A stretch of 64,000 nt of DNA from contig JAJTGG010000002.1 in assembly GCA_021299355.1 (NCBI GenBank), positions 20,227-84,226 on the forward strand. The letters are read 5' to 3'. Of the stretch, positions 38,884-54,509 are shown piece after piece (position 1 is the first letter of the stretch; every line of letters starts with the position of its first letter). The position numbers were made by a program, and so were the translations under genes. Under the pieces are notes generated by a model. The model saw only the letters and a list, made by a program, of their open reading frames with translations, did no database searches and was not told where the DNA came from. Source of the DNA: Lysobacteraceae bacterium. GTDB taxonomy: Bacteria; Pseudomonadota; Gammaproteobacteria; Xanthomonadales; Xanthomonadaceae.

Positions 38884-39789
38884 CTAACGGGCCGGCTTTG
38901 CGGCCTCGCACGCCGGCGCGAAAGTCCAGCACAGGGCGTCGGGCAGAGCCGTGCGCCAGGCCGCTTCGTTGTGACCGGCTTTGGCGGCGGCGGCGAACTG
39001 CAGTGCCGAGGTGGCCGGCAACGTGGCCTTCCAGCGCACGGCCATCGCTTCGGCATCGGACAGCATGTCATCGCCCTCGGAGCCGCCGACATAAACGTAC
39101 ACGCGCTGTCCGGGCTGCAGAGGCGTTATTGCGGTCTCTTGGGCGATGGCGGGGGAAAACCAATAGCTGGGCGAAAAAACCAAGGCGCGGCCAAATACCT
39201 CCGGGTGGCGCATCACGGCCGCATGCGCCATCAATCCGCCCATGGAGCTGCCAACAATGACGGTGGTAGCGGCTTCCGTCTGTGTCCGGTAGCGTGCATC
39301 CACCGCCGGCTTCACTGCACCGATGAGATCGGCCAGATAGGCTTCACCCCTGGCGGGCGCGAACTCGGAATGAGACCACACGCTGAGCTCCTGCATGCGC
39401 GCTTCGCCGCCATGGTCGATGGCGACGGCAATCACCGCCAGACCATGCTTTTCATACAAGCCGTCGAGCACTTCATCAACGCCCCATTCACCGGCATAGC
39501 TGGTCGCGGCGTCGAATACATTCTGCCCGTCCATGAAGTACACGACCGGATAACGGCAGTCCTTGCAGTCGGCATAATCCGGCGGCAGGTACACGCGCAC
39601 GGTGCGGTCAACGCCCAGCGCCGGCAGCGCCAAGCCGAAGGTTTCGAAACGCTGCAGTTCGGCCACCGATGTGGGGCGCGGCTGTGCCTCCGGCGTCTGC
39701 TGGCGCATGAGCAGAAAGGCAACGGCAGCAGCAATCAATGCGCCGGCCAACAGGCCAACAAGGGCGTAGCGCAGTGCGGTGGATTTCAT
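38884..39789 (-). CDS. Alpha/beta-hydrolase esterase (esterase-D/IroE-like), membrane-anchored (corrected start)
   Basis: N-terminal TM; VGSSMGGLMAHAAVMRHPEVFGRALVFSPSYW. Confidence 0.87.
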   Translation of the reverse strand: MKSTALRYALVGLLAGALIAAAVAFLLMRQQTPEAQPRPTSVAELQRFETFGLALPALGVDRTVRVYLPPDYADCKDCRYPVVYFMDGQNVFDAATSYAGEWGVDEVLDGLYEKHGLAVIAVAIDHGGEARMQELSVWSHSEFAPARGEAYLADLIGAVKPAVDARYRTQTEAATTVIVGSSMGGLMAHAAVMRHPEVFGRALVFSPSYWFSPAIAQETAITPLQPGQRVYVYVGGSEGDDMLSDAEAMAVRWKATLPATSALQFAAAAKAGHNEAAWRTALPDALCWTFAPACEAAKPAR

Positions 39790-39797
39790 GGTCTGAT

Positions 39798-42107
<2,310 letters not shown>

Positions 42108-42161
42108 TTATTGTCGTTGATTTCAGGGGTTTTGGGAAATGACGTAGTGCAAAGTAATCAC

Positions 42162-43505
42162 TTACTTCCCGATACAGAAACTCGAAAAAATCCGGCCGAG
42201 CAGCGCGTCGGCATCCATGTGTCCGGTAATCGAACCGATGGCGTTGTGCGCGAGGCGCAGTTCTTCGGCGGCCAACTCGGCCTGGGCCTGATTGCACAAT
42301 CCTGTAGCAGCCGCGAGATGCGCGGCGGCCAGATCCAAAGCTTCAATATGGCGTGCACGGGCACTGAAACTGCCGGTCCCGCTTTCGCCGAATCCGGCGG
42401 CCTGCGCCAGCTCATGACGCAGCGCCTCCAGGCCTTCGCCGTTCTTGGCCGACAACCACAGATGCACGCCGTCATCGCGTTGTTCCCGGCCAATGGCATG
42501 CCCGCTCAAATCGGATTTGTTGTGTAGCCAGAGAATACGGGCGGCGCTGCCCTGCAAGGCTTCGGCCAAAGACGCGAAGGCGTTGCTGGTATCGTCGAGC
42601 ACGGCCAGCACCAGATCGGCCTTGGCCAGCTCACCGCGGGCGCGGCGGATGCCTTCGGCTTCCACGGTTTCTTCGGTTTCGCGCAGCCCGGCGGTGTCCG
42701 CCAAGGTCAGCCACAGGCCATCGACCTGGATGGTTTCACGCAGCACATCGCGGGTGGTACCGGCGATGTCGGTGACGATGGCGCGGTCTTCGCCGGCCAG
42801 GGCGTTGAGCAAGGACGACTTGCCGGCATTGGGCGCACCGACGATGACCACATGCAGGCCGTCCATCAGGCGCTTGCCCTGCTCGGCCTCAGCGCGCAGC
42901 TGCGCCAGATCGGTTTTACCGCGTTCCAGCAGATTGCGGATTTCCGGCGCGGCCAGAAAATCGATTTCTTCATCGGGAAAATCCAGCGCCGCTTCCACGT
43001 AAACGCGGGCGTGCACCAGCTGTTCAGCCACGGCATGGCAACGCTTCGAGAACACGCCGTCCAACGAACGGCGAGCGGCGCGGGCCGCGGTTTCCGATTG
43101 CGCGGCAATCAGATCGGCCACGGCTTCGGCCTGGGCCAGATCGAGTTTGTCGTTGAGGAAGGCGCGTTCGGTGAACTCCCCGGGGCGCGCATCACGTGCG
43201 CCCAAGCGGCGGCATTCGCGCAGAATGGCATTGAGCAGGGACGGATTGCCGTGCGCCTGCAATTCCAGTACGTCTTCGCCGGTATAGGAGTGCGGGCGCT
43301 GGAAATAAATCAGCACGGCGTCATCGAGCACTTCGCCGCTGCCCTCGCGCAGATGCGCGTGCAGCGCATGGCGCGGCTTCAGACTTTGACCGCACAGACT
43401 TTCACCGATTTCACGCGCTTTCGGCCCGGACACCCGGACAATGCCGACGCCGGCCGGACCGAAGGCGGTGGCGAGCGCGGCGATGGTGTCGGTCGTGGCC
43501 GTCAT
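42162..43505 (-). CDS. mnmE: tRNA modification GTPase MnmE
   Basis: DTIAALATAFGPAGVGIVRVSG; GAPNAGKSSLLNALAGEDRAIVTDIAGTTRD; C-terminal FCIGK. Confidence 0.97.
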   Translation of the reverse strand: MTATTDTIAALATAFGPAGVGIVRVSGPKAREIGESLCGQSLKPRHALHAHLREGSGEVLDDAVLIYFQRPHSYTGEDVLELQAHGNPSLLNAILRECRRLGARDARPGEFTERAFLNDKLDLAQAEAVADLIAAQSETAARAARRSLDGVFSKRCHAVAEQLVHARVYVEAALDFPDEEIDFLAAPEIRNLLERGKTDLAQLRAEAEQGKRLMDGLHVVIVGAPNAGKSSLLNALAGEDRAIVTDIAGTTRDVLRETIQVDGLWLTLADTAGLRETEETVEAEGIRRARGELAKADLVLAVLDDTSNAFASLAEALQGSAARILWLHNKSDLSGHAIGREQRDDGVHLWLSAKNGEGLEALRHELAQAAGFGESGTGSFSARARHIEALDLAAAHLAAATGLCNQAQAELAAEELRLAHNAIGSITGHMDADALLGRIFSSFCIGK

Positions 43506-43518
43506 CGCACGCGCCGGA

Positions 43519-45228
43519 TTATTTCGCCGGCGCGGGATGGTGACCGTGCGTGCCGTATTTCTTGGTCATCCACCATTGCTGGGCCAGACCGAGCAGACCG
43601 TTGGTCACCCAGTACAGCACCAAGCCGGACGGGAAGAAGGCCATCATCACGCCGAAGATCAGCGGCATGAAGGTCATCATCTTTTTCTGCAGCGGATCCA
43701 TGCCCGGCATCGGCGTCAGCTTCTGGGTCAGGAACATGACGATAAGATTCAGTGCCGGCAGGATGAAATACGGATCGGCGTCGGTCAGGTTCTGGATCCA
43801 GCCGATCCACGGCGCCTGACGCAGCTCGACCGATTCCACCAGCACCCAGTAGAGCGCCAGGAAAATCGGGATCGGAATCAGCATCGGCAGACAGCCGGCG
43901 GCCGGATTGATTTTTTCCTTCTTATACAGCTCCATCTGCGCGACCGCGAATTTCTGGCGGTCGTCGCCGTAGCGTTCTTTCAACGCCTCGATGCGCGGCT
44001 GGATGGCGCGCATTCGAGCCATACTCTGGTACTGCTTGGCCGAGAGCGGGAACAACACGGCCTTCAACACGATGACGATGGCGATGATGGCCCAACCCCA
44101 GTTGCCGAGCAGATCATGCAGCTTGGAAAGCAGCCAGAACAGCGGCTGCGCGAGGAAACTGAAAATGCCGTAATCCACGCTCAGATCCAGCGTCGGGTGC
44201 ACGGCGTTCATCGCTTTCTGCGCTTTCGGACCGACCCACAGGCGGTCTTCGCGGCTGTGGCTGGCGCCTGGCGCAATCACGGTTTCGCCGGAAATGCCGC
44301 GCACCAGATAATAGGCCTGCGACAGGGGGCCTTCGGTGGCCAGAGAGTAGGTCTGGGTATCGCCTTTGGCAGGCAACCAGACCGAGACGAAGTGATGCTG
44401 CAGCATGCCGAACCAACCATCGGTGATGGCTTTGTTCGGACTCTGGATCACGCCGTCATCATAGTAATCGGCAAAACTGATTTTTTCGTATTTGTCGGGC
44501 TCGCCGTACCAGGCAGAACCGATGAAGCTGAACGATTCCGGATTGGTGAAGCCGGCATGTTTCGGCGGCGGCGGCGGCGGGATGCGCTTGAGCTGTTCGT
44601 AGGCAAAGCCGGACCACGGCGCGGCGCCGGTGTTGCGCAGAGTCTGCTGCAGGGCGATCTCGAACTTGCCCCGTTGCAGCACCAGGGTTTTGGTCAGGCT
44701 GATGCCGCTGGCATCGGTCCAGACAAACGGTACCGACAGGCTGTCCTGGCCCTGCTTCAATTCATAACGGCGCTGGCCGTCTGCGGTGCTGAACTGCGCA
44801 TTATGGTTGGGCTCGGCGGCATGCGTGCGGGTCAGCCAGCCGGATTCGGCGATGAAGAAATCGGTGCTGCCGTTATCCAGCAACAACACGTTGGTGCTGC
44901 CCGGCTTTTTTTCCTTCGAATAGGTCAGCAGTTCGGCGCGCACGATACTCACGCCTTTCAGGTCCACGGTTAGGCGGAACACATCGGTGACGATTTCTAC
45001 GGTTTGTGCGTTGTTTGCGGCGGCGACCACCGGCAATGCCGGCGCTCCGGCCACGGGCGTGTCGGGCAATGCCGGCAACGCGCCGACGGCTGCCGGCACC
45101 GGTGCAAGCGCGGTGGGGGCGTTGACGGCCGGTGCCGGAGCTGTCGGCGCCGGGGTTTGCCACTGCTGGAACAACAGAAAAGCGACCGCCAGCCAGGCAA
45201 TCAGGAGAAAGGTGCGCGTTTGATTCAT
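43519..45228 (-). CDS. yidC: Membrane protein insertase YidC
   Basis: MNQTRTFLLIAWLAVAFLLFQQWQ; YGIFSFLAQPLFWLLSKLHDLLGNWGWAIIAIV; GCLPMLIPIPIFLALYWVLVESVELRQAPW. Confidence 0.97.
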   Translation of the reverse strand: MNQTRTFLLIAWLAVAFLLFQQWQTPAPTAPAPAVNAPTALAPVPAAVGALPALPDTPVAGAPALPVVAAANNAQTVEIVTDVFRLTVDLKGVSIVRAELLTYSKEKKPGSTNVLLLDNGSTDFFIAESGWLTRTHAAEPNHNAQFSTADGQRRYELKQGQDSLSVPFVWTDASGISLTKTLVLQRGKFEIALQQTLRNTGAAPWSGFAYEQLKRIPPPPPPKHAGFTNPESFSFIGSAWYGEPDKYEKISFADYYDDGVIQSPNKAITDGWFGMLQHHFVSVWLPAKGDTQTYSLATEGPLSQAYYLVRGISGETVIAPGASHSREDRLWVGPKAQKAMNAVHPTLDLSVDYGIFSFLAQPLFWLLSKLHDLLGNWGWAIIAIVIVLKAVLFPLSAKQYQSMARMRAIQPRIEALKERYGDDRQKFAVAQMELYKKEKINPAAGCLPMLIPIPIFLALYWVLVESVELRQAPWIGWIQNLTDADPYFILPALNLIVMFLTQKLTPMPGMDPLQKKMMTFMPLIFGVMMAFFPSGLVLYWVTNGLLGLAQQWWMTKKYGTHGHHPAPAK

Positions 45229-45294
45229 GAGTAGTTTCAGCAGGCGGCAGGGCAAGGTGCCAATTTTACTGTGTTTGGGTGCCGCGCGCCTGTT

Positions 45295-45651
45295 TTACAA
45301 GGGCGCCGGTGCTGTAATCGATGAAAACAGCTGTTCCAGCTCGGCGCGGACAGCGGCATTGCCGGCATCACGGGCACTGGGCTGGGCGACCAGTACATAA
45401 TCACCCTGGACTTTCGGACTGCTACGGAAACTTTCGCGGCACAGGCGCTTGAGCCGGTTGCGGGACACCGACAGGGGAACCGCCTTTTTCGGCACGGCCA
45501 GACCGAGACGGGCGGGCGTCGCGCCGGACAGGAAATACAGGCGAAAAAATACGCCCGAGTGTTTCAAGCCGGTTTTGAACACGGCTTGGAACTCGGGCGC
45601 AGCACGCAGGCGTGCGGATTTCGGAAACGGCTGTGGCGACGGATCGGCCAT
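45295..45651 (-). CDS. rnpA: Ribonuclease P protein component
   Basis: RLGLAVPKKAVPLSVSRNRLKRLCRESFR; between rpmH and yidC. Confidence 0.94.
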   Translation of the reverse strand: MADPSPQPFPKSARLRAAPEFQAVFKTGLKHSGVFFRLYFLSGATPARLGLAVPKKAVPLSVSRNRLKRLCRESFRSSPKVQGDYVLVAQPSARDAGNAAVRAELEQLFSSITAPAPL

Positions 45652-45682
45652 GGCCAGAGGCAGCCCGGAGGCTGCCGGAGCG

Positions 45683-45823
45683 TTAGACGCAGAGGCGTGC
45701 GCGGCCCTTGGCGCGGCGGCGGGCCAGAACCTTGCGACCATCGGCGGTTTTCATGCGGGCACGGAAACCGTGGTCGCGTTTGCGTTTCAGATTGCTGGGT
45801 TGGTACGTGCGTTTGGTGGCCAT
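45683..45823 (-). CDS. rpmH: 50S ribosomal protein L34
   Basis: [44 protein letters not shown]. Confidence 0.97.
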   Translation of the reverse strand: MATKRTYQPSNLKRKRDHGFRARMKTADGRKVLARRRAKGRARLCV

Positions 45824-45950
45824 GACGGCACCTCGTTCATAAAGGGGGTGTAGTGAACTGGAAAGCATAACGGCTTCACGGGCTTGCCGTCAAGTCACGT
45901 AGCGCTTGGCAGAACCCGAGGCAACAGGCTAGACTGGTCAACCGAGTGAG

Positions 45951-45959
45951 TTATCCACA
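45951..45959 (+). promoter_or_regulatory. Consensus DnaA box upstream of dnaA
   Basis: TTATCCACA. Confidence 0.85.
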
Positions 45960-45975
45960 GAAGATTTAACCCCGC

Positions 45976-47286
45976 ATGAACGTTTGGTCGCAATGTTTGC
46001 AGCGCCTGGAGCAGGAATATCCGGCGGAAGATGTCCACACCTGGCTGAAGCCCCTGCAGGCCAGCCGGCACAGCGACGAACTGCAGCTGCTGGCACCGAA
46101 CGCGTTCGTGGTCGATCAGGTGCGCGAACACTACTTGCCGCGCATCCAGGAGCTCGCAAAACACTATTCCGGCACGGACCTGGCGGTGCGCATCCAGGTC
46201 GGGTCGAGTTCGAAAACGGCTGCGCCGGCCAAAGCCGCCGCCAAAAAGACGCCGGAACCCGATTTCCTGGGCAATGTCGACGGCCATTACACCTTCGACA
46301 ACTTCGTGGTCGGCAAATGCAACCAGATGGGCCACGCCATGGCCCTGCAGGTCGCCAAGAACCCGGGCAAGGCCTACAATCCTCTGCTGCTTTACGGCAG
46401 CACTGGCCTGGGCAAAACCCACCTGATGTACGCCGCCGGTAATTTCATGCGGGCCCACAACCCGGGCATGCGGGTGCTGTACCTGCGTTCGGAACAGTTC
46501 TTCAACGCCATGATGAAGGCCCTGGCCGACAAGACCATGGCGCAGTTCAAGAAGCAGTTCCAGCAGGTCGATGCGCTGCTGATTGACGACATCCAGTTCT
46601 TCGCCGGCAAGAACACCACCCAGGAAGAGTTCTTCCACACCTTCAATTCCCTGGTGGACGGCAAGCAGCAGATCATCCTGACCTGCGACCGCTATCCGCG
46701 CGAAGTCGAAAATCTCGAGCCGCGGCTGAAATCACGGCTGGGCTGGGGTCTTTCCGTAGTGCTTGAACCGCCGGATGATGAAACCCGGGCCACCATCCTG
46801 ATGGACAAGGCACAACGGCGCGGAATCGAACTGCCGGCGGATGTGGCCTGGCAGATCGCCAAACGCCTGCACTCCAGCGTGCGTGATCTGGAAGGCGCTT
46901 TGAACACCTTGGCGGCCCGTGCCAATTTCACCGGCCGGCCGATAACGCTGGAGTTCGCCCAGGAAACCCTGCGAGATTTGATGCGCGCGCAAGCCACCGT
47001 CATTTCTTTGAGCAATATTCAGAAAACCGTGGCAGACTACTATCAATTGAAGTTGTCCGATCTGCTGTCTGCGCGCCGTACGCGTTCGCTGGCGCGGCCG
47101 CGGCAGGTGGCGATGGCTTTGGCGAAGGAGCTGACCGAACACAGTTTGCCGGAAATCGGCGAGGCGTTCGGCGGGCGTGATCACACCACCGTGCTGCACG
47201 GCTGCCGGGTTGTTTCCGGGTTGCGTGAATCGGATGGCAAGATCCGCGAAGATTGGGATAAATTGGTCCGGAAATTGACGGAATAA
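45976..47286 (+). CDS. dnaA: Chromosomal replication initiator DnaA
   Basis: [47 protein letters not shown]. Confidence 0.98.
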   Translation: MNVWSQCLQRLEQEYPAEDVHTWLKPLQASRHSDELQLLAPNAFVVDQVREHYLPRIQELAKHYSGTDLAVRIQVGSSSKTAAPAKAAAKKTPEPDFLGNVDGHYTFDNFVVGKCNQMGHAMALQVAKNPGKAYNPLLLYGSTGLGKTHLMYAAGNFMRAHNPGMRVLYLRSEQFFNAMMKALADKTMAQFKKQFQQVDALLIDDIQFFAGKNTTQEEFFHTFNSLVDGKQQIILTCDRYPREVENLEPRLKSRLGWGLSVVLEPPDDETRATILMDKAQRRGIELPADVAWQIAKRLHSSVRDLEGALNTLAARANFTGRPITLEFAQETLRDLMRAQATVISLSNIQKTVADYYQLKLSDLLSARRTRSLARPRQVAMALAKELTEHSLPEIGEAFGGRDHTTVLHGCRVVSGLRESDGKIREDWDKLVRKLTE

Positions 47287-47496
47287 GATTCGGAGCAAAC
47301 TGTGGATAAGGTGTGGTTGAATCTTCCGGTAAAAACTTATCCACAATCCACACACATGCGATAAGTGCAATCTTCACCACCCTTATAAGTTGAAATAAGT
47401 TATAAAAATCAATTATTTACTGAGTTATCCCGTACTTTTTCCAACTCTACCACCACCACCAGTTTGAATAATTAACTTAGTCATTGGAATCCCACT
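47287..47496. other. oriC: Probable oriC (dnaA-dnaN intergenic)
   Basis: Consensus DnaA boxes TGTGGATAA 47301-47309 and TTATCCACA 47337-47345; AT-rich 10-bp-phased repeat TTATAAGTTG/AAATAAGTTA; weak TTATCCCGT 47425. Confidence 0.85.
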
Positions 47497-48597
47497 ATGC
47501 GTTTTAGTCTCTCCCGTGAAGCGTTTCTGAAACCTCTGCAACAGGTCGTGAATGTGGTTGAACGTCGACAGACCTTGCCAGTACTCAGCAATCTGCTGGT
47601 GCAGGTGGAGAACGGGCAACTGAGCTTGAAAGGAACCGATCTGGAAGTCGAACTGGCGGCCCGATGCACCATCGATGACGGCCAGGATGGCGAGGTTACC
47701 GTTCCTGCACGCAAACTGTTCGACATCGTGCGCGCCCTGCCCGATGGCAGCAAAATCGTGCTCAGCCATTCCGGCGACAAAGCCACCATTCAGGCCGGAA
47801 AAAGCCGCTACACCTTGGCCACACTGCCCGCCCGGGATTTCCCGGAAAACGATCAGCTCGCCATCATCGAGCGCATCCGGGTGCCGGAAGCGGCATTGAA
47901 GGAACTGATCGAGCGTACCGCCTTTGCCATGGCGCAGCAGGATGTGCGTTATTACCTCAATGGTCTGCTGTTCGATTTGAAAGGCACGACATTGCGCTGT
48001 GTTTCCACCGACGGTCATCGTCTTGCCCTGTGTGAAACCGAACTGAGTGAAAGTGTCGAGAATCGCAAACAGATCATCATGCCGCGCAAAGGCGTGCTCG
48101 AGCTCCAGCGCCTGCTGGAAGACAGCAGCGACGACATCGAACTTGAGGTCGGCAACAACCATCTGCGCATCAGCCGCAGCGACGTCACCTTCAGCACCAA
48201 ACTGATTGAAGGCAAGTTTCCCGATTACGAGGCGGTCATTCCGATCGGTGCCGACAAGGAAATGCGCATCGACCGTGATTTGCTGCGCAACGCCCTGCAA
48301 CGAGCGGCGATTCTATCGAATGAAAAGTTCAAAGGCGTGAAGCTGGACATCAATCCCGGCGTACTCAATATCGTCGCGCATAATCCAGAGCAGGAAGAGG
48401 CTCAGGAAGAAATCAGCATTGATTCGGCCATTGAAGGCATCAGCATCGGGTTCAACGTCAACTACCTGCTGGAAGCGCTCTCCGCCCTGCGCGAAGACAC
48501 GGTACTGATCAAGCTCCGTGATGGCAATTCCTCCGCCCTGGTCCGCGAAGCCAGCCATGAGCGTAGCCGCCATGTGGTTATGCCTCTGCGTCTGTGA
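47497..48597 (+). CDS. dnaN: DNA polymerase III beta sliding clamp
   Basis: MRFSLSREAFLKPLQQVVNVVERRQTLPVLSNLLV; C-terminal HVVMPLRL. Confidence 0.98.
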   Translation: MRFSLSREAFLKPLQQVVNVVERRQTLPVLSNLLVQVENGQLSLKGTDLEVELAARCTIDDGQDGEVTVPARKLFDIVRALPDGSKIVLSHSGDKATIQAGKSRYTLATLPARDFPENDQLAIIERIRVPEAALKELIERTAFAMAQQDVRYYLNGLLFDLKGTTLRCVSTDGHRLALCETELSESVENRKQIIMPRKGVLELQRLLEDSSDDIELEVGNNHLRISRSDVTFSTKLIEGKFPDYEAVIPIGADKEMRIDRDLLRNALQRAAILSNEKFKGVKLDINPGVLNIVAHNPEQEEAQEEISIDSAIEGISIGFNVNYLLEALSALREDTVLIKLRDGNSSALVREASHERSRHVVMPLRL

Positions 48598-49682
48598 TGC
48601 ATCTGACTGAACTGCAGGCTGCCAACCTGCGTTGTTTCACCGAGTTCTCATTAACGCCCGTTTCGGGCGTTAATCTTTTACTGGGCGAAAACGGGGCGGG
48701 AAAAACCAGCATCATCGAAGCCATCCATATTCTGGGCTATGGCCGCAGCTTCCGTGGCCGCATCCGGGATGGCTTGATCAAACAAGGCGCAAGCGCCCTG
48801 CAGATCACTACCCGATGGCAGGACACACAGGGCGCCGCTCATCAGGCCGGGCTTTCGCACAGCGGCAATGATTGGCAGGCCCGACAGGATGGCGACGATG
48901 TCGACAACCTCAGCCAATTCTGCAGTCATTTCCCTGTGCTCAGTTTCGAGCCCGGGAGTCATGCCCTGATCTCAGGCCCCGCCGAAAACCGCCGTCGTTT
49001 TCTGGACTGGGCACTGTTTCACGTGGAACCGGGGTTCTATGCCCAATGGCGCCGCTACAATCGGGCCCTGAAGCAACGTAATGCTTTGCTGAAAACCCAG
49101 CCCAAGACCGAGACTCTGGCAGCCTGGGACCACGAGTTTGCCGAATCCGGCGAAGCCATCCATTTTTACCGGCAACACTATCTGGATCGCCTCAGCCCCG
49201 GGTTTCAGACCATAAGCCGGGAATTCCTTCCGGAGTGCGGCACGGCGACAATTAGCTATGTAGCCGGCTGGCGTCAATCGCAAATGAGCCTTCTGGACGC
49301 CCTGCGCTTGAACCGGGACCGGGACCTACAGACGGGGTTCTGTGGCGTCGGTCCGCACCGGGCGGACTGGCAGCCCGGCCTGGAAGGCCAGTTGCAGCAA
49401 GAGCATTTTTCACGCGGCCAGGCCAAACTGCTGGCCCTATCGGCACTCTTGGCGCAAGCCCAGCAGTTTCTGGCCGAGAAACACTTCTGGCCCATCCTGT
49501 GCTTTGATGATTTGGCCTCTGAGCTGGATTCCGACCACTTTAAACGGGTCCTGAGCTGGCTGTCCGGCACACAGACCCAAATTTGGATCAGCGGCACTGA
49601 AAGCCTGCCGATATACCCCCAAATTTTTCCGGCATTAAAGCTGTTTCACGTGGAACAAGGCCGCATTTCAAGCACACAATAA
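48597..49682 (+). CDS. recF: DNA replication/repair protein RecF
   Basis: LLLGENGAGKTSIIEAIHIL; SRGQAKLLALSALLAQ; CFDDLASELD; TGATG overlap with the dnaN stop. Confidence 0.96.
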   Translation: MHLTELQAANLRCFTEFSLTPVSGVNLLLGENGAGKTSIIEAIHILGYGRSFRGRIRDGLIKQGASALQITTRWQDTQGAAHQAGLSHSGNDWQARQDGDDVDNLSQFCSHFPVLSFEPGSHALISGPAENRRRFLDWALFHVEPGFYAQWRRYNRALKQRNALLKTQPKTETLAAWDHEFAESGEAIHFYRQHYLDRLSPGFQTISREFLPECGTATISYVAGWRQSQMSLLDALRLNRDRDLQTGFCGVGPHRADWQPGLEGQLQQEHFSRGQAKLLALSALLAQAQQFLAEKHFWPILCFDDLASELDSDHFKRVLSWLSGTQTQIWISGTESLPIYPQIFPALKLFHVEQGRISSTQ

Positions 49683-49724
49683 CTATAGGCGGCGGCCGAG
49701 GAATTGATGTATAATTGGAGTGTT

Positions 49725-52231
<2,507 letters not shown>

Positions 52232-52268
52232 ATATGAACTGCATCAGGGCGGCCGGGGCCGGCTACTT

Positions 52269-52294
52269 GAGTGAATCCGCGAGAGGATTTACTC
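52269..52294 (+). other. Imperfect 10-bp hairpin in the leader of the TPR gene
   Basis: GAGTGAATCC-gcgaga-GGATTTACTC (one mismatch). Confidence 0.5.
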
Positions 52295-52328
52295 TATCCC
52301 TCCGGCTGAACGGTATTAGGAAAAATCC

Positions 52329-53693
52329 ATGAACAAGCAAAAATTCTGGGTGGCTGCATCTGTCTCCCTCTTCCTGCTGACATCGCATGCGGCACACGCC
52401 CAATCGGGCGGCACCCGTGACCGCCTGAAGGCCGAGAAATGCTATGACACCAAAGGCAATCCGGTCAGCTGCGATGATCAGGCCAAAACCGATGCGGTTG
52501 CGCCGGTCGCAAAATACCCCAATGCCACTCGCCTTGAGCCGGTAATGCCGAAGACAAAAATCAAGAAAGAGTGGGAAGCCATGGTGAAAGCCTCCAACGC
52601 CAAGGATCCGGCCGTACTGAAGGCCGCCGCCGATGCGGTTCTGGCCGCTCCTGAAGCGTCCAATGAAGAAAAATCGGAGGCCTATTTCCAGAAGTACATC
52701 GCCCAAGTCACCGGCGATGCGACTAATTACGCCGCCATGTCGCAACTGGCCGAAGCCGCAGTCAAGCAGGGCGGCCTGAGCAACAACAAACATTATGATC
52801 TGATGCGCAACCTCGGCCTGTTGAAAATCAACGATAAGAAATACGCTGAAGCGCTGGAGTATCTCAACCGCTTCACCACGGAAACCGGAATTTCCGATGA
52901 TCTGCAGGTGCTCAAGAACAAAGGCAACGCCAATTACCGTCTGGCTAAATATCCAGAGGCGATTGCCACCCTGAAGACCGCCTACACCCTCGACAAGGGC
53001 GCCGATCCGAACATCGCCATCATGCTGATGGATTCCTACAACAAGACCGGCCAGAAGGCTGAAGCCAACCGCATCGCCGAGGAGGTTGCTAAGACCGCCA
53101 GTGCCGGTGCGGCGGCAGGCGACAGCAGCGCCCAGGTGAAACAGCTGCTGGTGCTGGCGAACGCCAAGCAATACGACAAAGCCGCTAAGATATTCGATGA
53201 TCTGTATGCCAAAGGCCAGATTGCCAGCTTGGCCGAATACGAAGCCGGATATGTGTCCTATTCCTATGTCACCGGCAAGGAAGCACAGGCCATCAAGATC
53301 ATCAACGAGGGCATGGGCAAGGGCGTGATCAAGCCTGATGCCACCGTCTACAACATTCTGGCCCAGTCCTATTACTACACCGACCAGCCGAAATCGGCCA
53401 TTGAGGCCTGGGGTAAGGCCGCCGAGCTGTCGGCCAAGGGCGAATATGACGTGCTTCAGGCCCGGGTCTATGCCGAAGAGGGCGAATATACCAAAGCCAA
53501 GACCGCCGCTCAGCGCGGGTTAAGTAAAGGTGTTGAGAATAGGGGTGACGCCTACCTGATCATCGCCGAGGCCGAATCCGAATTCGGGCTCGACAACCGG
53601 GCAGCGATGATCGCAGCTTTGAAAGAGGCGGCCAAGGACCCTGAAACCCAAACCGAGGCCAACAAGCGACTGAAACAGGCCGGTGCCAAGTAA
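52329..53693 (+). CDS. Exported TPR-repeat protein upstream of the Ton system
   Basis: Signal MNKQKFWVAASVSLFLLTSHAAHAQ; TPR-like KYAEALEYLNRFTTE, YPEAIATLKTAYTLDKG. Confidence 0.8.
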   Translation: MNKQKFWVAASVSLFLLTSHAAHAQSGGTRDRLKAEKCYDTKGNPVSCDDQAKTDAVAPVAKYPNATRLEPVMPKTKIKKEWEAMVKASNAKDPAVLKAAADAVLAAPEASNEEKSEAYFQKYIAQVTGDATNYAAMSQLAEAAVKQGGLSNNKHYDLMRNLGLLKINDKKYAEALEYLNRFTTETGISDDLQVLKNKGNANYRLAKYPEAIATLKTAYTLDKGADPNIAIMLMDSYNKTGQKAEANRIAEEVAKTASAGAAAGDSSAQVKQLLVLANAKQYDKAAKIFDDLYAKGQIASLAEYEAGYVSYSYVTGKEAQAIKIINEGMGKGVIKPDATVYNILAQSYYYTDQPKSAIEAWGKAAELSAKGEYDVLQARVYAEEGEYTKAKTAAQRGLSKGVENRGDAYLIIAEAESEFGLDNRAAMIAALKEAAKDPETQTEANKRLKQAGAK

Positions 53694-53802
53694 GCGCTTG
53701 GCAGTGCTTGGGAAACTGTTGTAAACTTCTAGGTTCCCGCATGTTTGCGGGTCACGGCGCAGACGCGTCATTGAACATCCATTTAAGCAGAGCCGCCGCC
53801 AC

Positions 53803-54456
<654 letters not shown>

Positions 54457-54509
54457 TTTGACCGCAGTACCGTTTTTTCTTCATTAACCAACTTATAAAG
54501 GTATTCCTT

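Noticed and set aside
38730-39260. 176-aa plus ORF near the esterase
   Set aside because: Mostly antisense to the esterase C-terminus; no protein-like features. The intergenic part (38742-38883) shows only short open tails in several frames.
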